A stretch of 64,000 nt of DNA from SVEL01 sp045125245 (GCA_045125245.1 JBGVNF010000107.1:21981-85980), one strand, 5' to 3'; shown: positions 44,348-53,716, counted from the stretch's first letter. Numbers and translations: made by a program. The notes: a model not told the origin generated them from the letters alone.

Positions 44348-44602
44348 ATGGTAACTAAGAGTATGACAGTAGAATTGGCACAGGGCAAAGAGGCAGCACC
44401 AGTAGCATTTTTAGTGCAGGTAGCAAGCCAGTTTGAAAGCTCAATTTATATTGAATACGATAACAAGAGAATAAATGCCAAAAGCATTATGGGAATGATG
44501 ACAGTTAACTTGTCAAATGGCAAGGAAGTTAATGTGTCAGCAGATGGCGCAGATGAGGCTGAGGCAATTACAAAGATAGAAGAATATTTAAAGAAGAACT
44601 AA
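44348..44602 (+). CDS. crh: Crh-like HPr paralogue lacking the phosphorylatable His15
   Basis: An 84-residue HPr-fold protein. In true HPr the active loop reads GLHARPAA with His15 and Arg17; here it reads GKEAAPVA, giving Glu15 and Ala17. The regulatory site Ser46 is intact (NAKSIMGM). It therefore cannot carry phosphate for sugar uptake but can be modified by HPr kinase, like Bacillus Crh, which has Gln15. Gene order (directly after whiA, 9 bases) is the same as for crh in Bacillus, and hprK lies about 5 kb upstream. The likely role is a CcpA co-regulator or a metabolic effector. A Glu at this position might mimic phospho-His; that is speculation. Confidence 0.85.
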   Translation: MVTKSMTVELAQGKEAAPVAFLVQVASQFESSIYIEYDNKRINAKSIMGMMTVNLSNGKEVNVSADGADEAEAITKIEEYLKKN

Positions 44603-44621
44603 AAGGGTTTCAAAAAGTTGG

Positions 44622-44655
44622 ACCGTATGGTATATTTATACCATACGGTTTTTTT
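44622..44655 (+). terminator. terminator after the Crh-like gene
   Basis: ACCGTATGGTATA (44622-44634) pairs with TATACCATACGGT (44637-44649), followed by seven T. It closes the murB-rapZ-whiA-crh run. Confidence 0.93.
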
Positions 44656-44668
44656 ATGGAGGTAAGAT

Positions 44669-47600
44669 ATGAGTTTTACACATCTACATGTGCATACACA
44701 GTTCAGCTTGCTAGATGGCTCTAGTAAAATAACTGAGATTGTGAAGCGTGCGAAAGAATTGAATATGGACAGTCTAGCTATTACTGACCATGGCGTTATG
44801 TATGGTGTGATAGATTTTTATAGAGCGGCGAAGGATGCTGGTATTAAGCCGATACTAGGCTGTGAGGTGTATGTGGCGCCGGGGTCTAGATTTGATAAGG
44901 AGCCAGTGACTTCAGGAAGTGATGACAGGTATTATCATCTTGTGCTTTTGGCAGAGAATAATACAGGATATCACAACCTTATGAAGATTGTTTCCAAGGG
45001 CTTTGTGGATGGTTTTTATTATAAGCCTAGAGTGGATTTGGAGGTACTTAAAGAATATTCGGAGGGTGTGATAGCTTTAAGTGCGTGTCTTGCTGGTGAG
45101 GTGCAGCGTCTTCTTGCTAGAGATTTTTATGAGGAGGCTGTGAAGGCGGCTTTGAAGTATGAGGAGATTTTTGGAAAAGGTAATTTCTTTTTAGAGCTTC
45201 AGGATCATGGAATTTCTATGCAGCAAAAGGTTAATGCTGATTTGATTAGAATGAGCAGAGAGACAGGTATAGAGCTTGTCGCTACCAATGATGTCCACTA
45301 TACTTTTGCGGATGATGCCAAGGCACATGATATTTTACTTTGCATTCAGACAGGTAAGTTAGTAAGTGATGAAAATAGAATGCGTTATGAGGGCGGTCAA
45401 TATTATCTTAAATCAGAGGATGAGATGCGTCTTTTGTTCCCATATGCCATAGAGGCTTTGGAGAATACAGCGAAGATTGCGGAAAGATGTAATGTAGAGA
45501 TAGAGTTTGGTGTGAGAAAACTTCCTAAGTTTGAAGTGCCAAAGGAATTCTGGGAAAGTGATACAGAAGAGGGTGAGGCTTCTTGGAAGTTTTTACATCA
45601 TTTGTGTACAGAAGGCTTGAAGAGAAGATATGATGAGATAACAGATGAGCTTACAGAGCGACTTGACTATGAGCTTGGGGTAATTAAGTCCATGGGATTT
45701 ATTGATTACTTCCTTATAGTGTGGGATTTTATCCATTACGCTAAGGAAAATGATATTATGGTAGGTCCGGGACGAGGCTCTGCCGCGGGAAGTATAGTAG
45801 CATATACTCTTGAAATCACAGATATTGACCCTATAAAGTATAGCCTTATCTTTGAGCGATTCTTAAATCCTGAGCGTGTATCTATGCCCGATATAGACGT
45901 GGATTTCTGTTATGAGAGACGTCAGGAAGTTATAGATTATGTAGTTAAAAAATATGGTAAGGATAGAGTGGCACAGATTGTAACCTTTGGTACATTGGCG
46001 GCGAAGGGTGTTATACGAGATGTGGGACGAGTTCTTGATATGCCGTACAATCAGGTGGATGCTATCGCTAAGCAGATACCAAATGAATTAAATATTACTC
46101 TTGAGAAGGCTCTTGAGATGAATTCTATTCTTAGAGAGAGTTATGACACAGATCCGCAGATTAAGTATCTTATCGATATGGCGAAGCGTCTTGAAGGTTT
46201 GCAGCGTCATACTTCAATGCATGCGGCAGGTGTGCTTATCAGTTCAAAATCTGTTGATGAGTTTGTACCATTGTCAAAGTCATCGGACGGAACCATAACT
46301 ACGCAGTTTGTTATGACAACTCTTGAAGAGCTTGGACTTCTTAAGATGGATTTCTTAGGTCTACGAACGCTTACGGTTATAAGAGATACATTGAAGCTTA
46401 TCGAAAATGGTGCTAAGGATAGCGTAACTTCTCAGGGAGCGCCAAGAGGAATAACTATAGACTTAGATAACATTGATTACAATGATAAAAGAGTACTAGA
46501 TTCTTTAGGAACAGGAAAAACTGAAGGTGTGTTCCAGTTAGAAAGTGCTGGTATGAGAAGCTTTATGAAGGAGCTTAAGCCAGAATCCTTGGAAGATATC
46601 ATAGCGGGAATTGCATTGTATAGACCAGGTCCTATGGATTTCATTCCAAAGTATTTACATGGAAAAAATAATCCAAAGGATGTAACTTATGATTGTCCAC
46701 AGCTTGAACCTATTCTTAAGAATACTCACGGCTGTATCGTGTATCAGGAGCAGGTTATGCAGATAGTTAGAGACCTTGCTGGATATACATTGGGACGAAG
46801 TGATTTAGTACGTCGTGCTATGAGTAAGAAAAAGACATCTGTAATGGAGCAGGAGCGACAGAATTTTGTATACGGTAATCCTGAAATAAATGTTAAGGGA
46901 TGTGTGAATAATGGTATAAGTGAGGCAATTGCAAATAAGATTTATGATGAGATGATAGAATTTGCAAAATATGCCTTCAATAAGTCCCATGCTGCAGCTT
47001 ATGCGGTGGTGGCTTATCAGACTGCATACCTTAAGTATTATTATCCGGTAGAATTTATGGCGGCCCTTATGACATCTGTTATAGATAACTCAGGAAAAGT
47101 GGCTGAGTACATTATGATATGTAGAAGTATGGGTATTGAAGTATTGTCGCCAGATATAAATCAAGGTGAAAGCTTCTTTACAGTCAAGGGCGACAGTATA
47201 GTATTTGCCTTAAATGCATTGAAGAGTGTAGGCGGTACGGTTATTGACAATATAGTAAATGAGCGAAATATTCGCGGACCATTTACTACTATAAAGGATT
47301 TTATCGAGCGTACAAATCAGCTGGATGTAAATAAGCGAGCTATAGAAAATTTCATAAAGGCAGGAGCTTTTGATTGCTTTGAAGCAAATAGAAGACAGCT
47401 TATGATGGTGTATGCGTCTATAGTTGATAGCATCAATCAGGAAAAGAAAAAGTCAATGGCGGGTCAGATGAGCCTATTTGATATAGCAGATGAAGAAGCA
47501 AAGGAAGATTTTGAGATAAAGCTTCCAAATGTGGCCGAGTATAAAAAATCGGAATTGCTTGCTTTCGAAAAAGAAGTAATCGGAGTGTATGTAAGTGGTC

Positions 47601-48184
47601 ATCCGCTGGAGGAATTCATGCCTAAGTGGAAAAAGCATATTACAAATAATACCGGAGATTTCGTGGCTGAAGAAGAAGACAGCGAGCTTAAAGTAAATGA
47701 TGGAGACAGAGTCTGCGTAGGTGGAATGATTAATTCCATTTCCATAAAGAGTACAAAGACAGGCAAGATGATGGCCTTCTTTAGACTTGAAGATATGTTT
47801 GGAAATGTGGAGGTAATAGTATTCCCTAAGGATTATGAAAAGTATAGAAGCGCAATCTTAGATGATGCTAAGGTCTTTGTAAGAGGACGAGTAAATGTTA
47901 CTGATAATGATGGTGCAAAAGTAATTTGCGAAAGTATCACCGCATTTGAAAATATGCCTTCAGATTTATGGATAAGATTTGCTGATATGGAACAGTATAA
48001 TGAAATGTCGGAGAAAATCGATAAAATCTTGAGAGAGTCAGACGGCAGAGACAATGTAATACTTTATCTTACAAAGGAAAAGCAGAAAAAACATCTACCA
48101 GCGTCTAGAAGTGTTTACGCAAACGAAGAGTTATTAAGCACATTAAGGGCACTACTTGGAGAAGAAAACGTCGTGGTAGTGTAG
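44669..48184 (+). CDS. dnaE: DNA polymerase III subunit alpha
   Basis: A 1171-residue replicative-type polymerase of the DnaE class. The N-terminal PHP domain starts FTHLHVHTQFSLLDGSSKI. The palm has GPGRGSAAGS and the catalytic aspartates in MPDIDVDF; YQEQVMQI and ARRAMSKKK-like finger motifs follow. Near the C-terminus are the helix-hairpin-helix segment and an OB fold (VCVGGMINSISIKSTKTGK). In Clostridia a second polymerase, PolC, usually does most leading-strand synthesis, so this one may act on the lagging strand; polC is not in the window. It begins 14 bases after the crh terminator with TGGAGG and precedes pfkA, a common Firmicute order. Confidence 0.97.
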   Translation: MSFTHLHVHTQFSLLDGSSKITEIVKRAKELNMDSLAITDHGVMYGVIDFYRAAKDAGIKPILGCEVYVAPGSRFDKEPVTSGSDDRYYHLVLLAENNTGYHNLMKIVSKGFVDGFYYKPRVDLEVLKEYSEGVIALSACLAGEVQRLLARDFYEEAVKAALKYEEIFGKGNFFLELQDHGISMQQKVNADLIRMSRETGIELVATNDVHYTFADDAKAHDILLCIQTGKLVSDENRMRYEGGQYYLKSEDEMRLLFPYAIEALENTAKIAERCNVEIEFGVRKLPKFEVPKEFWESDTEEGEASWKFLHHLCTEGLKRRYDEITDELTERLDYELGVIKSMGFIDYFLIVWDFIHYAKENDIMVGPGRGSAAGSIVAYTLEITDIDPIKYSLIFERFLNPERVSMPDIDVDFCYERRQEVIDYVVKKYGKDRVAQIVTFGTLAAKGVIRDVGRVLDMPYNQVDAIAKQIPNELNITLEKALEMNSILRESYDTDPQIKYLIDMAKRLEGLQRHTSMHAAGVLISSKSVDEFVPLSKSSDGTITTQFVMTTLEELGLLKMDFLGLRTLTVIRDTLKLIENGAKDSVTSQGAPRGITIDLDNIDYNDKRVLDSLGTGKTEGVFQLESAGMRSFMKELKPESLEDIIAGIALYRPGPMDFIPKYLHGKNNPKDVTYDCPQLEPILKNTHGCIVYQEQVMQIVRDLAGYTLGRSDLVRRAMSKKKTSVMEQERQNFVYGNPEINVKGCVNNGISEAIANKIYDEMIEFAKYAFNKSHAAAYAVVAYQTAYLKYYYPVEFMAALMTSVIDNSGKVAEYIMICRSMGIEVLSPDINQGESFFTVKGDSIVFALNALKSVGGTVIDNIVNERNIRGPFTTIKDFIERTNQLDVNKRAIENFIKAGAFDCFEANRRQLMMVYASIVDSINQEKKKSMAGQMSLFDIADEEAKEDFEIKLPNVAEYKKSELLAFEKEVIGVYVSGHPLEEFMPKWKKHITNNTGDFVAEEEDSELKVNDGDRVCVGGMINSISIKSTKTGKMMAFFRLEDMFGNVEVIVFPKDYEKYRSAILDDAKVFVRGRVNVTDNDGAKVICESITAFENMPSDLWIRFADMEQYNEMSEKIDKILRESDGRDNVILYLTKEKQKKHLPASRSVYANEELLSTLRALLGEENVVVV

Positions 48185-48428
48185 ATTTTTTCTAAAAAAA
48201 ATAAGTATCATTTATCTTTTTTAAAGAAAAAATAAAAACAGGATAATATTTCCTTGAAATATTATAGAAAAGCATTTATAATTAATTAGATATTTTTTAT
48301 CGTAGCAGTAAATGAATCATTTTACAGCTATAATATCCAAAGTATAGAATTCCTTAAATGACCTGAATAATAAGCATAAAGGAAAAGGAATTGAAATAAT
48401 AAATAAGAAGAATTCAGGAGGCATAGTA

Positions 48429-49403
48429 ATGGCTAAAGAAATCAACACAATTGGCGTATTAACAAGTGGTGGAGATGCTCCAGGTATGAACGCTGCTATT
48501 CGTGCAGTTGTTAGAACAGCACTTGCTCAGGGTAAGAAGGTTAAAGGTATTATGAGAGGCTATCAGGGTCTCATTGATGAAGAAATTATAGATATGGACA
48601 AGCACAGCGTGTCTGATATTATCCAGAAGGGTGGAACTATTCTTGGTACTGCAAGATGTGATGATTTCAGAACACCTGAAGGACAGCAGAGAGGCGCTGA
48701 GGTTTGTAAGAAGTACGGTATCGATGGTCTCGTAGTTATCGGTGGTGACGGTTCATTCCAGGGTGCTCAGAAGCTCGCACATCTTGGTGTAAATACAATC
48801 GGTATCCCAGGTACAATTGACTTAGATATCGCATGTACAGATTATACAATCGGTTTTGATACAGCAGTTAATACTGCAATGGAAGCTATCGATAAGGTTC
48901 GTGATACTTCTACATCACATGAGAGATGTAGTATCATCGAGGTTATGGGTCGTCATGCAGGATATATCGCTCTTTGGTGTGGTCTTGCTAACGGTGCTGA
49001 GGATATTCTTCTTCCAGAGAGATACAATCACGATGAGCAGAAGATAATCAATCACATCATCGATTCAAGAAAGCTTGGTAAGAAGCATCACCTTATCATC
49101 AATGCAGAGGGTATCGGTCACTCAGCATCGATGGCAAAGAGAATCGAAGCTGCTACAGGTATGGAGACAAGAGCTACAATTCTTGGTCATATGCAGCGTG
49201 GTGGTAGTCCATCATGTAAGGATAGAGTTTATGCTTCTATCATGGGTGCTTATGCAGTTGATGCACTTTGCGAAGGAAAGAGCAGTAGAGTAGTTGCATA
49301 CAAGAAGGGCGAATACATTGATCTCGATATCGATGAGGCACTTGCAATGAGTAAGGATATCTCAGATTACGAGTACAATATCAGTAAGGTACTTGCTAGA
49401 TAG
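48429..49403 (+). CDS. pfkA: 6-phosphofructokinase
   Basis: A 324-residue glycolytic enzyme that makes fructose 1,6-bisphosphate. GVLTSGGDAPGMNAAIRA binds ATP; IGGDGSFQGA has Gly at the position that separates ATP-dependent from PPi-dependent enzymes, so ATP is the likely donor. The catalytic loop reads GTIDLDIACTDYTIGFDTA: the Asp is kept, but the usual Asn of ID-N-D is Leu and the Gly before TD is Cys. It lies downstream of dnaE by 244 bases, enough for its own promoter, with AGGAGG before the ATG. Two terminator hairpins follow. Confidence 0.96.
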   Translation: MAKEINTIGVLTSGGDAPGMNAAIRAVVRTALAQGKKVKGIMRGYQGLIDEEIIDMDKHSVSDIIQKGGTILGTARCDDFRTPEGQQRGAEVCKKYGIDGLVVIGGDGSFQGAQKLAHLGVNTIGIPGTIDLDIACTDYTIGFDTAVNTAMEAIDKVRDTSTSHERCSIIEVMGRHAGYIALWCGLANGAEDILLPERYNHDEQKIINHIIDSRKLGKKHHLIINAEGIGHSASMAKRIEAATGMETRATILGHMQRGGSPSCKDRVYASIMGAYAVDALCEGKSSRVVAYKKGEYIDLDIDEALAMSKDISDYEYNISKVLAR

Positions 49404-49437
49404 TAAATAAAGAGTATGAAAGAATCTCAATTTATAT

Positions 49438-49467
49438 AGAATCTCAATTTATATTGAGATTCTTTTT
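49438..49467 (+). terminator. terminator after pfkA
   Basis: AGAATCTCAA (49438-49447) pairs with TTGAGATTCT (49454-49463) and is followed by TTTT. The left arm sequence is also present in a direct copy just upstream (AGAATCTCAATTTATAT from 49421), which can pair alternatively. Confidence 0.88.
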
Positions 49468-49509
49468 ATCATAAGAAAAGTTCTCTGTGAGAACTTTCCT
49501 TATGATAAA
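49465..49509. terminator. second long hairpin in the pfkA-SpoU gap
   Basis: TTTATCATAAG (49465-49475) pairs with CTTATGATAAA (49499-49509), with an inner AAAGTTCTC/GAGAACTTT stem. It follows the first hairpin directly; flanking A/T runs would allow it to act on either strand. Confidence 0.7.
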
Positions 49510-49545
49510 AAACGCTCTTGTACTTAGTAATATAGGAGGATACGT

Positions 49546-50370
49546 ATGAGAATTTCATCTCCAGCAAATGAGAAAATAAAATTGGTTGTACAACTTCAGA
49601 GCAAGGCTTCTGCTAGAAGAAAGCAGAAGATGTTTGTGGTTGAAGGAATTAGAATGTATGAGGAAATTCCAAAGGAAGACCTTGTGGCGACTTATGTTTC
49701 GGAAGCATATTATAATGAAGTAATTAAAGCGGGAAAATTGTCGAAGGAAGCTAAGGACAATTTGGCTTTACGTGATTATTATATAGTAGCAGACAGTGTG
49801 TTTAAGAATATGTCAGATACTGTCACACCGCAGGGAATTTTGGCGATTGCTAAGCAGAAGGAATATACATTACAAGATATTTTGGCATTGAATACTAGTG
49901 AGGAAAAGAATAAAGGTAACGCTTATATTGTTCTTGAAAGTATTCAGGATCCGGGAAATCTTGGTACTATAGTTAGAACTGCGGAAGGTGCAGGGGTGGC
50001 AGGTATCATTATGAATAAGGAGACCGTAGATATATATAATTCTAAGGTTATTCGTTCCACTATGGGTTCAGTGTACAGAGTACCTTTTATGGTAACTGAG
50101 AATTTGCCAGAAACCATAAATGAGCTAAAGAAAAACAATGTTATCGTATTTGCAGCGCACTTAAAGGGTGATGAATATTACGCTAAGGATTTATATAAGG
50201 GAAATGTGGCATTTTTAATAGGAAATGAAGGCAATGGTTTGAGTGATAATATCGCTAAGATGGCTGATAAATATGTAAAGATTCCTATGGCTGGAAAGGT
50301 GGAATCCTTGAATGCATCTGTAGCTGCGGCGATTCTTATGTATGAAGCAAAACGACAGAGGGAGTCATAA
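49546..50370 (+). CDS. TrmH/SpoU-family RNA 2'-O-methyltransferase
   Basis: A 274-residue SPOUT methyltransferase. The N-terminal L30e-like RNA-binding part starts SSPANEKIKLVVQLQSKA and includes the family phrase FVVEGIRM. The knotted catalytic domain has the three SpoU motifs: NLGTIVRTAEGAG, FLIGNEGNGLS and IPMAGKVESLNASVAAAI. It should methylate a ribose in rRNA or tRNA using S-adenosylmethionine; the exact nucleotide is unknown. It has GGAGG before the ATG and stands alone between pfkA and the cell-wall hydrolase. Confidence 0.93.
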   Translation: MRISSPANEKIKLVVQLQSKASARRKQKMFVVEGIRMYEEIPKEDLVATYVSEAYYNEVIKAGKLSKEAKDNLALRDYYIVADSVFKNMSDTVTPQGILAIAKQKEYTLQDILALNTSEEKNKGNAYIVLESIQDPGNLGTIVRTAEGAGVAGIIMNKETVDIYNSKVIRSTMGSVYRVPFMVTENLPETINELKKNNVIVFAAHLKGDEYYAKDLYKGNVAFLIGNEGNGLSDNIAKMADKYVKIPMAGKVESLNASVAAAILMYEAKRQRES

Positions 50371-50477
50371 AAACAAGTTATTATAATTAGAAGAAAAATA
50401 ATATAAAGATAAAAGAAAAAATGTATTATGAGTATAATAGTACAAGGTTTTGTAAAATAGTACTATAGTACCAAAAG

Positions 50478-50506
50478 TTGACAAAAATAAAATTATCTGT
50501 TATAGT
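50478..50506 (+). promoter_or_regulatory. sigma-A type promoter of the SleB-like gene
   Basis: TTGACA (50478-50483) and TATAGT (50501-50506) with a 17-base spacer, about 85 bases before the ATG. The leader between holds two small hairpins (CTACAC/GTGTAG and GATGC/GCATC). Confidence 0.75.
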
Positions 50507-50591
50507 CGTAAGCGATAACTTTAATGTAATTATTTCGTAACAACTACACATAATAAGTGTAGATGCAACTGAAAGCATCGAAGGAGGCAAT

Positions 50592-51893
50592 ATGAAAGCA
50601 ATGCAAGACAAGATAATTGCTATCATTACCAACATGGTATTAAGTTTAGCTATTATCGTAGTTGCAAGCACTATGGGCAGTGATGTGACAGGAAAAAACG
50701 AAGGGGAACAGAACAAGTTAGAAAACGTATATGACAAAGAAGCAGAAGTTAATGTATCTTTATTAGAAAAAGATGAATTGTTCGTTGGGGTAGCAATTGA
50801 GGACGCTGAGTCAGAAGAGAAGGCTGAGGAAGTGGTTGATACAGAAACTGATGTAACTGGAACAGGTGAATTATTTAAAGATGTATGTAATGTAGAAGAC
50901 TTCGTTAATGTACCAGTAAGAGTTATTAATAAGTCTAAATATGAAGATATGTTTTTAGTAAATGTTTCAGAGTTTCTTAACGTAAGAGCAGAAGCTAATG
51001 CAGAATCAGAGGTTGTAGGTAAGATTTTTGCTGGTCAGGGTGGAGAAGTGATCTGGCATGGAGATACTTGGTCTCTTATTCGCTCAGGAAATGTAGAGGG
51101 ATACATTTTAAATGAGTATGCATGGTTTGATAGCGCAGTAGAAGAGCACGTAGCAAGTAAAGCACAGCTTTTTGCAGTGGTTGATACTGATAAGTTAAGA
51201 GTAAGAAATAAGGCAACAAAGAACAGCGCTACATTGGGTATGGTTGTAGAAGGCGACAAGCTTGAGATTGTAGAGTTAGGTGATGAGTGGACAAAGGTTA
51301 TCTTTGAGCAGGCATCAGCATACGTAGCAACAGATTATATCAAGACAGAGCATATAATCGGTACAGGTATGACAATCGAAGAAGAGCAGGAAGCAATCAG
51401 AGCTGAGCAAGAGCGTCAGGCAGCTATAAAGGCTGAGGAAGAAAGAAAGAAGAAGGAAGCAGAGGAAGCACTTGAGAAGGCCATTAAGAATAGTGGTTTT
51501 GCACAGATAGTACAGACATCAGCTTATTCACTTTCTGAGGAAGATGCTTATCTTATGGCATGTTGTGTATCAGCAGAAGTAGGAAGCAGCAGCTATGAAT
51601 GTCAGTTGGCAGTAGCCAATGTTATCCTTAACAGATTAAAGGGTGGACGTTATGGCAATTCAGTACGCAATGTAATATATGCAAAGAACCAGTTCTCAGT
51701 AACAAAGAATGGTTCAATCGACAGATATATTAAGAACGGTCCTAAGCAAATGGCTGTAAAGGCTGTAAAGGATGCGTTAGCAGGTAACAATAATATGGTA
51801 GGTTTCACAAACTTTATATACTTACCATGTGCAGATTTTTCAAAGTATTCAGAGTATATTATTATCGGCTCAGAAGTATTCTACCGTAGATAA
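50592..51893 (+). CDS. SleB-type cell-wall hydrolase with two SH3 domains
   Basis: A 433-residue exported protein: membrane/signal segment (residues about 7-29), an acidic linker, two bacterial SH3 domains (about 116-178 with FLNVRAEANAESEVVG, and 190-252 with KLRVRNKATKNSATLG), a charged coiled coil (262-298) and a C-terminal hydrolase_2 domain (about 313-433). The latter has the SleB pattern DAYLMACCVSAEVGSSSYE with the catalytic Glu, and ends FYRR. It should cut peptidoglycan glycan strands as a lytic transglycosylase; in spore formers SleB acts in germination, but this multidomain form more likely works on vegetative walls. It has its own promoter and terminator. Confidence 0.9.
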   Translation: MKAMQDKIIAIITNMVLSLAIIVVASTMGSDVTGKNEGEQNKLENVYDKEAEVNVSLLEKDELFVGVAIEDAESEEKAEEVVDTETDVTGTGELFKDVCNVEDFVNVPVRVINKSKYEDMFLVNVSEFLNVRAEANAESEVVGKIFAGQGGEVIWHGDTWSLIRSGNVEGYILNEYAWFDSAVEEHVASKAQLFAVVDTDKLRVRNKATKNSATLGMVVEGDKLEIVELGDEWTKVIFEQASAYVATDYIKTEHIIGTGMTIEEEQEAIRAEQERQAAIKAEEERKKKEAEEALEKAIKNSGFAQIVQTSAYSLSEEDAYLMACCVSAEVGSSSYECQLAVANVILNRLKGGRYGNSVRNVIYAKNQFSVTKNGSIDRYIKNGPKQMAVKAVKDALAGNNNMVGFTNFIYLPCADFSKYSEYIIIGSEVFYRR

Positions 51894-51918
51894 TATCATA
51901 CGAAGTAAAGTTATCACG

Positions 51919-51949
51919 ACCCGAGCGTAAAGCTCGGGTTTTTCTTTTG
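51919..51949 (+). terminator. terminator after the SleB-like gene
   Basis: ACCCGAGC (51919-51926) pairs with GCTCGGGT (51932-51939), followed by TTTTCTTTT. The right arm and T run also form the outermost part of the 668-bp palindrome. Confidence 0.92.
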
Positions 51950-52602
51950 CCCCACTATGGTCATAGTTCAGAATATACATTACCAGAACCATAGATTGTA
52001 TATATCAGATTTTCTCTTTCATATAAGTTTATTGTCAACCGAAGAATATTTATATATGTTTTTGCATATATGAAGGTTCTGATGATTTGCTTACATGCCC
52101 CTCTTGATACTAAGGCTGTGTGTATTTTCATTAAAAACACAACTTAGCTAGTGGTGTTTCACAGGACACGGACAACGATTCGATTTTCTATTTTCAACAT
52201 CTCGCGCCAAAGAATGCTTATTATCCGCTTGCCTACATAACTCATCGGCTTGGCTTATTATCTCTCGCGCAGCGAGAGAGCCAAGCCTCTTCAAACAGAT
52301 TTCGGCAAGCGGGCATTATCTTTGACGCGAGATGCTGAAAACTTAACGAAAATCTGCATATGTTGTCCGTTGCCCTGCGAACATCACTTAGCTAAAGTTG
52401 TGTTTTATTGAAAATATCACACAGTAATAAACTTGTATCAAGGGGGCATTTAGCAAATCACAGGTTCTGAATACCATGCAAAAACATATATAAATATTCT
52501 CGGTTGTTAGAAACTATGAAAGAGAAAATCTGTCAATTAATCTATAGGTTCTGGTAATGTATATTATGGTGGTGGCTATAGTGGGGTGAAAAGAAAAACC
52601 CG
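51935..52602. repeat. 668-bp imperfect palindrome (giant inverted repeat), no gene inside
   Basis: The outer 14 bases CGGGTTTTTCTTTT (51935-51948) have an exact complement at 52589-52602, and the two arms of about 330 bp mirror each other to the centre near 52270 (CTCTCGC-GCA-GCGAGAG). Shared blocks in order from outside to inside include CCCCACTAT, ATATACATTACCAGAACC, AGATTTTCTCTTTCATA, GAATATTTATATATG, GATTTGCT, CTTGATAC, ACACAACTT, ACGGACAAC, CATCTCGCG, CGCTTGCC and GGCTTGGCT. Arms differ by scattered substitutions and short indels. No convincing gene lies inside. It fills nearly the whole gap between the SleB-like gene and argF. It could be a large non-autonomous element or a structured RNA. 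Confidence 0.9.
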
Positions 52603-52691
52603 ACTTCACAATATTAGAAATCTGTGATAGAATAGGAAGGTAATTTAGCGTGGTAGAGAAGTGAGATACCCGTGGAAAGAAGGTTGATAGT

Positions 52692-53696
52692 ATGACAAGT
52701 TTAGTAGGACGTAGTTTTTTAACACTTAAAGATTTTACACCGGAAGAAATCATGTACATGATTGATTTGTCCGCTGATTTAAAAGATAAAAAGAAGAAGG
52801 GCGTAGCTACAGATTATTGTAGAGGAAAGAATGTAGCCCTTATATTTGAAAAGACAAGCACAAGAACAAGATGTTCATTTGAAGTGGCAGCTCACGATTT
52901 GGGAATGGGCTCTACATACCTTGATCCAAAGGCTTCACAGATAGGAAAGAAGGAGAGTATCGCAGATACAGCACGTGTTCTTGGAAGAATGTATGAGGGA
53001 ATCGAGTACAGAGGTTTTGGACAGGAACGAGTGGAGGAGCTTGCAAAGTATGCAGGAGTTCCAGTGTGGAATGGACTTACAAATGAGTATCACCCAACAC
53101 AGATGATAGCAGATCTTCTTACTATAAAGGAGAAGTTTGGATGCTTGAAGGGCCTTAAGTTTGTGTATATGGGAGATGCAAGATATAACATGGGCAATTC
53201 ACTTATGATAGCTTGTGCCAAGATGGGAATTGATTTTGTAGCATGTACATCAAAGAAATATTTTCCGGAGGCTGAGCTTGTAGAACAGTGTATGGAATAT
53301 GCTAAAGCTGCAGGTTCGACTATTACATTATCAGAAGATGTAATGGAAGCTACAAAGGATGCCAACGTTATCTACACAGATGTATGGGTATCGATGGGCG
53401 AGCCAGATGAGGTATGGGCAGAGAGAATAAAGGAGTTGCTTCCATATCAGGTAAATAAGAAAGTTATGGATAATACAGCTGAGAATAGTGTGTTTATGCA
53501 TTGCCTTCCAGCCTTCCACGACCTTAAGACAGAGATAGGTCAGGAAGTATATGAGAAGTTTGGTTTAGCAGAGCTTGAGGTTACAGACGAGGTATTTGAA
53601 TCAGAGAAGTCAGTGGTATTTGACGAGGCTGAGAATAGAATGCATTCCATAAAGGCTATAATGCTTGCGACACTTGGAGGATATCAATTGTCATAA
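52692..53696 (+). CDS. argF: ornithine carbamoyltransferase
   Basis: A 334-residue enzyme making citrulline from ornithine and carbamoyl phosphate. The carbamoyl-phosphate loop STRTRCSFE, the HPTQ segment (EYHPTQMIADLLTI), and HCLPAFH near the C-terminus are all intact. It may work in arginine synthesis or in the catabolic arginine deiminase pathway; no other arginine genes are adjacent to decide. The site GAAGG precedes the ATG. The large palindrome ends 89 bases upstream, so its hairpin may lie in or near the argF leader. Confidence 0.96.
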   Translation: MTSLVGRSFLTLKDFTPEEIMYMIDLSADLKDKKKKGVATDYCRGKNVALIFEKTSTRTRCSFEVAAHDLGMGSTYLDPKASQIGKKESIADTARVLGRMYEGIEYRGFGQERVEELAKYAGVPVWNGLTNEYHPTQMIADLLTIKEKFGCLKGLKFVYMGDARYNMGNSLMIACAKMGIDFVACTSKKYFPEAELVEQCMEYAKAAGSTITLSEDVMEATKDANVIYTDVWVSMGEPDEVWAERIKELLPYQVNKKVMDNTAENSVFMHCLPAFHDLKTEIGQEVYEKFGLAELEVTDEVFESEKSVVFDEAENRMHSIKAIMLATLGGYQLS

Positions 53697-53716
53697 AAAG
53701 TATCCGGAGGAACGAG

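Noticed and set aside
51935..52602. Coding sequence or insertion sequence with transposase in the palindrome
   Set aside because: No frame of useful length with a ribosome site lies inside, and no transposase motif is seen; a short minus-strand frame at 52514-52759 is a shadow overlapping argF.
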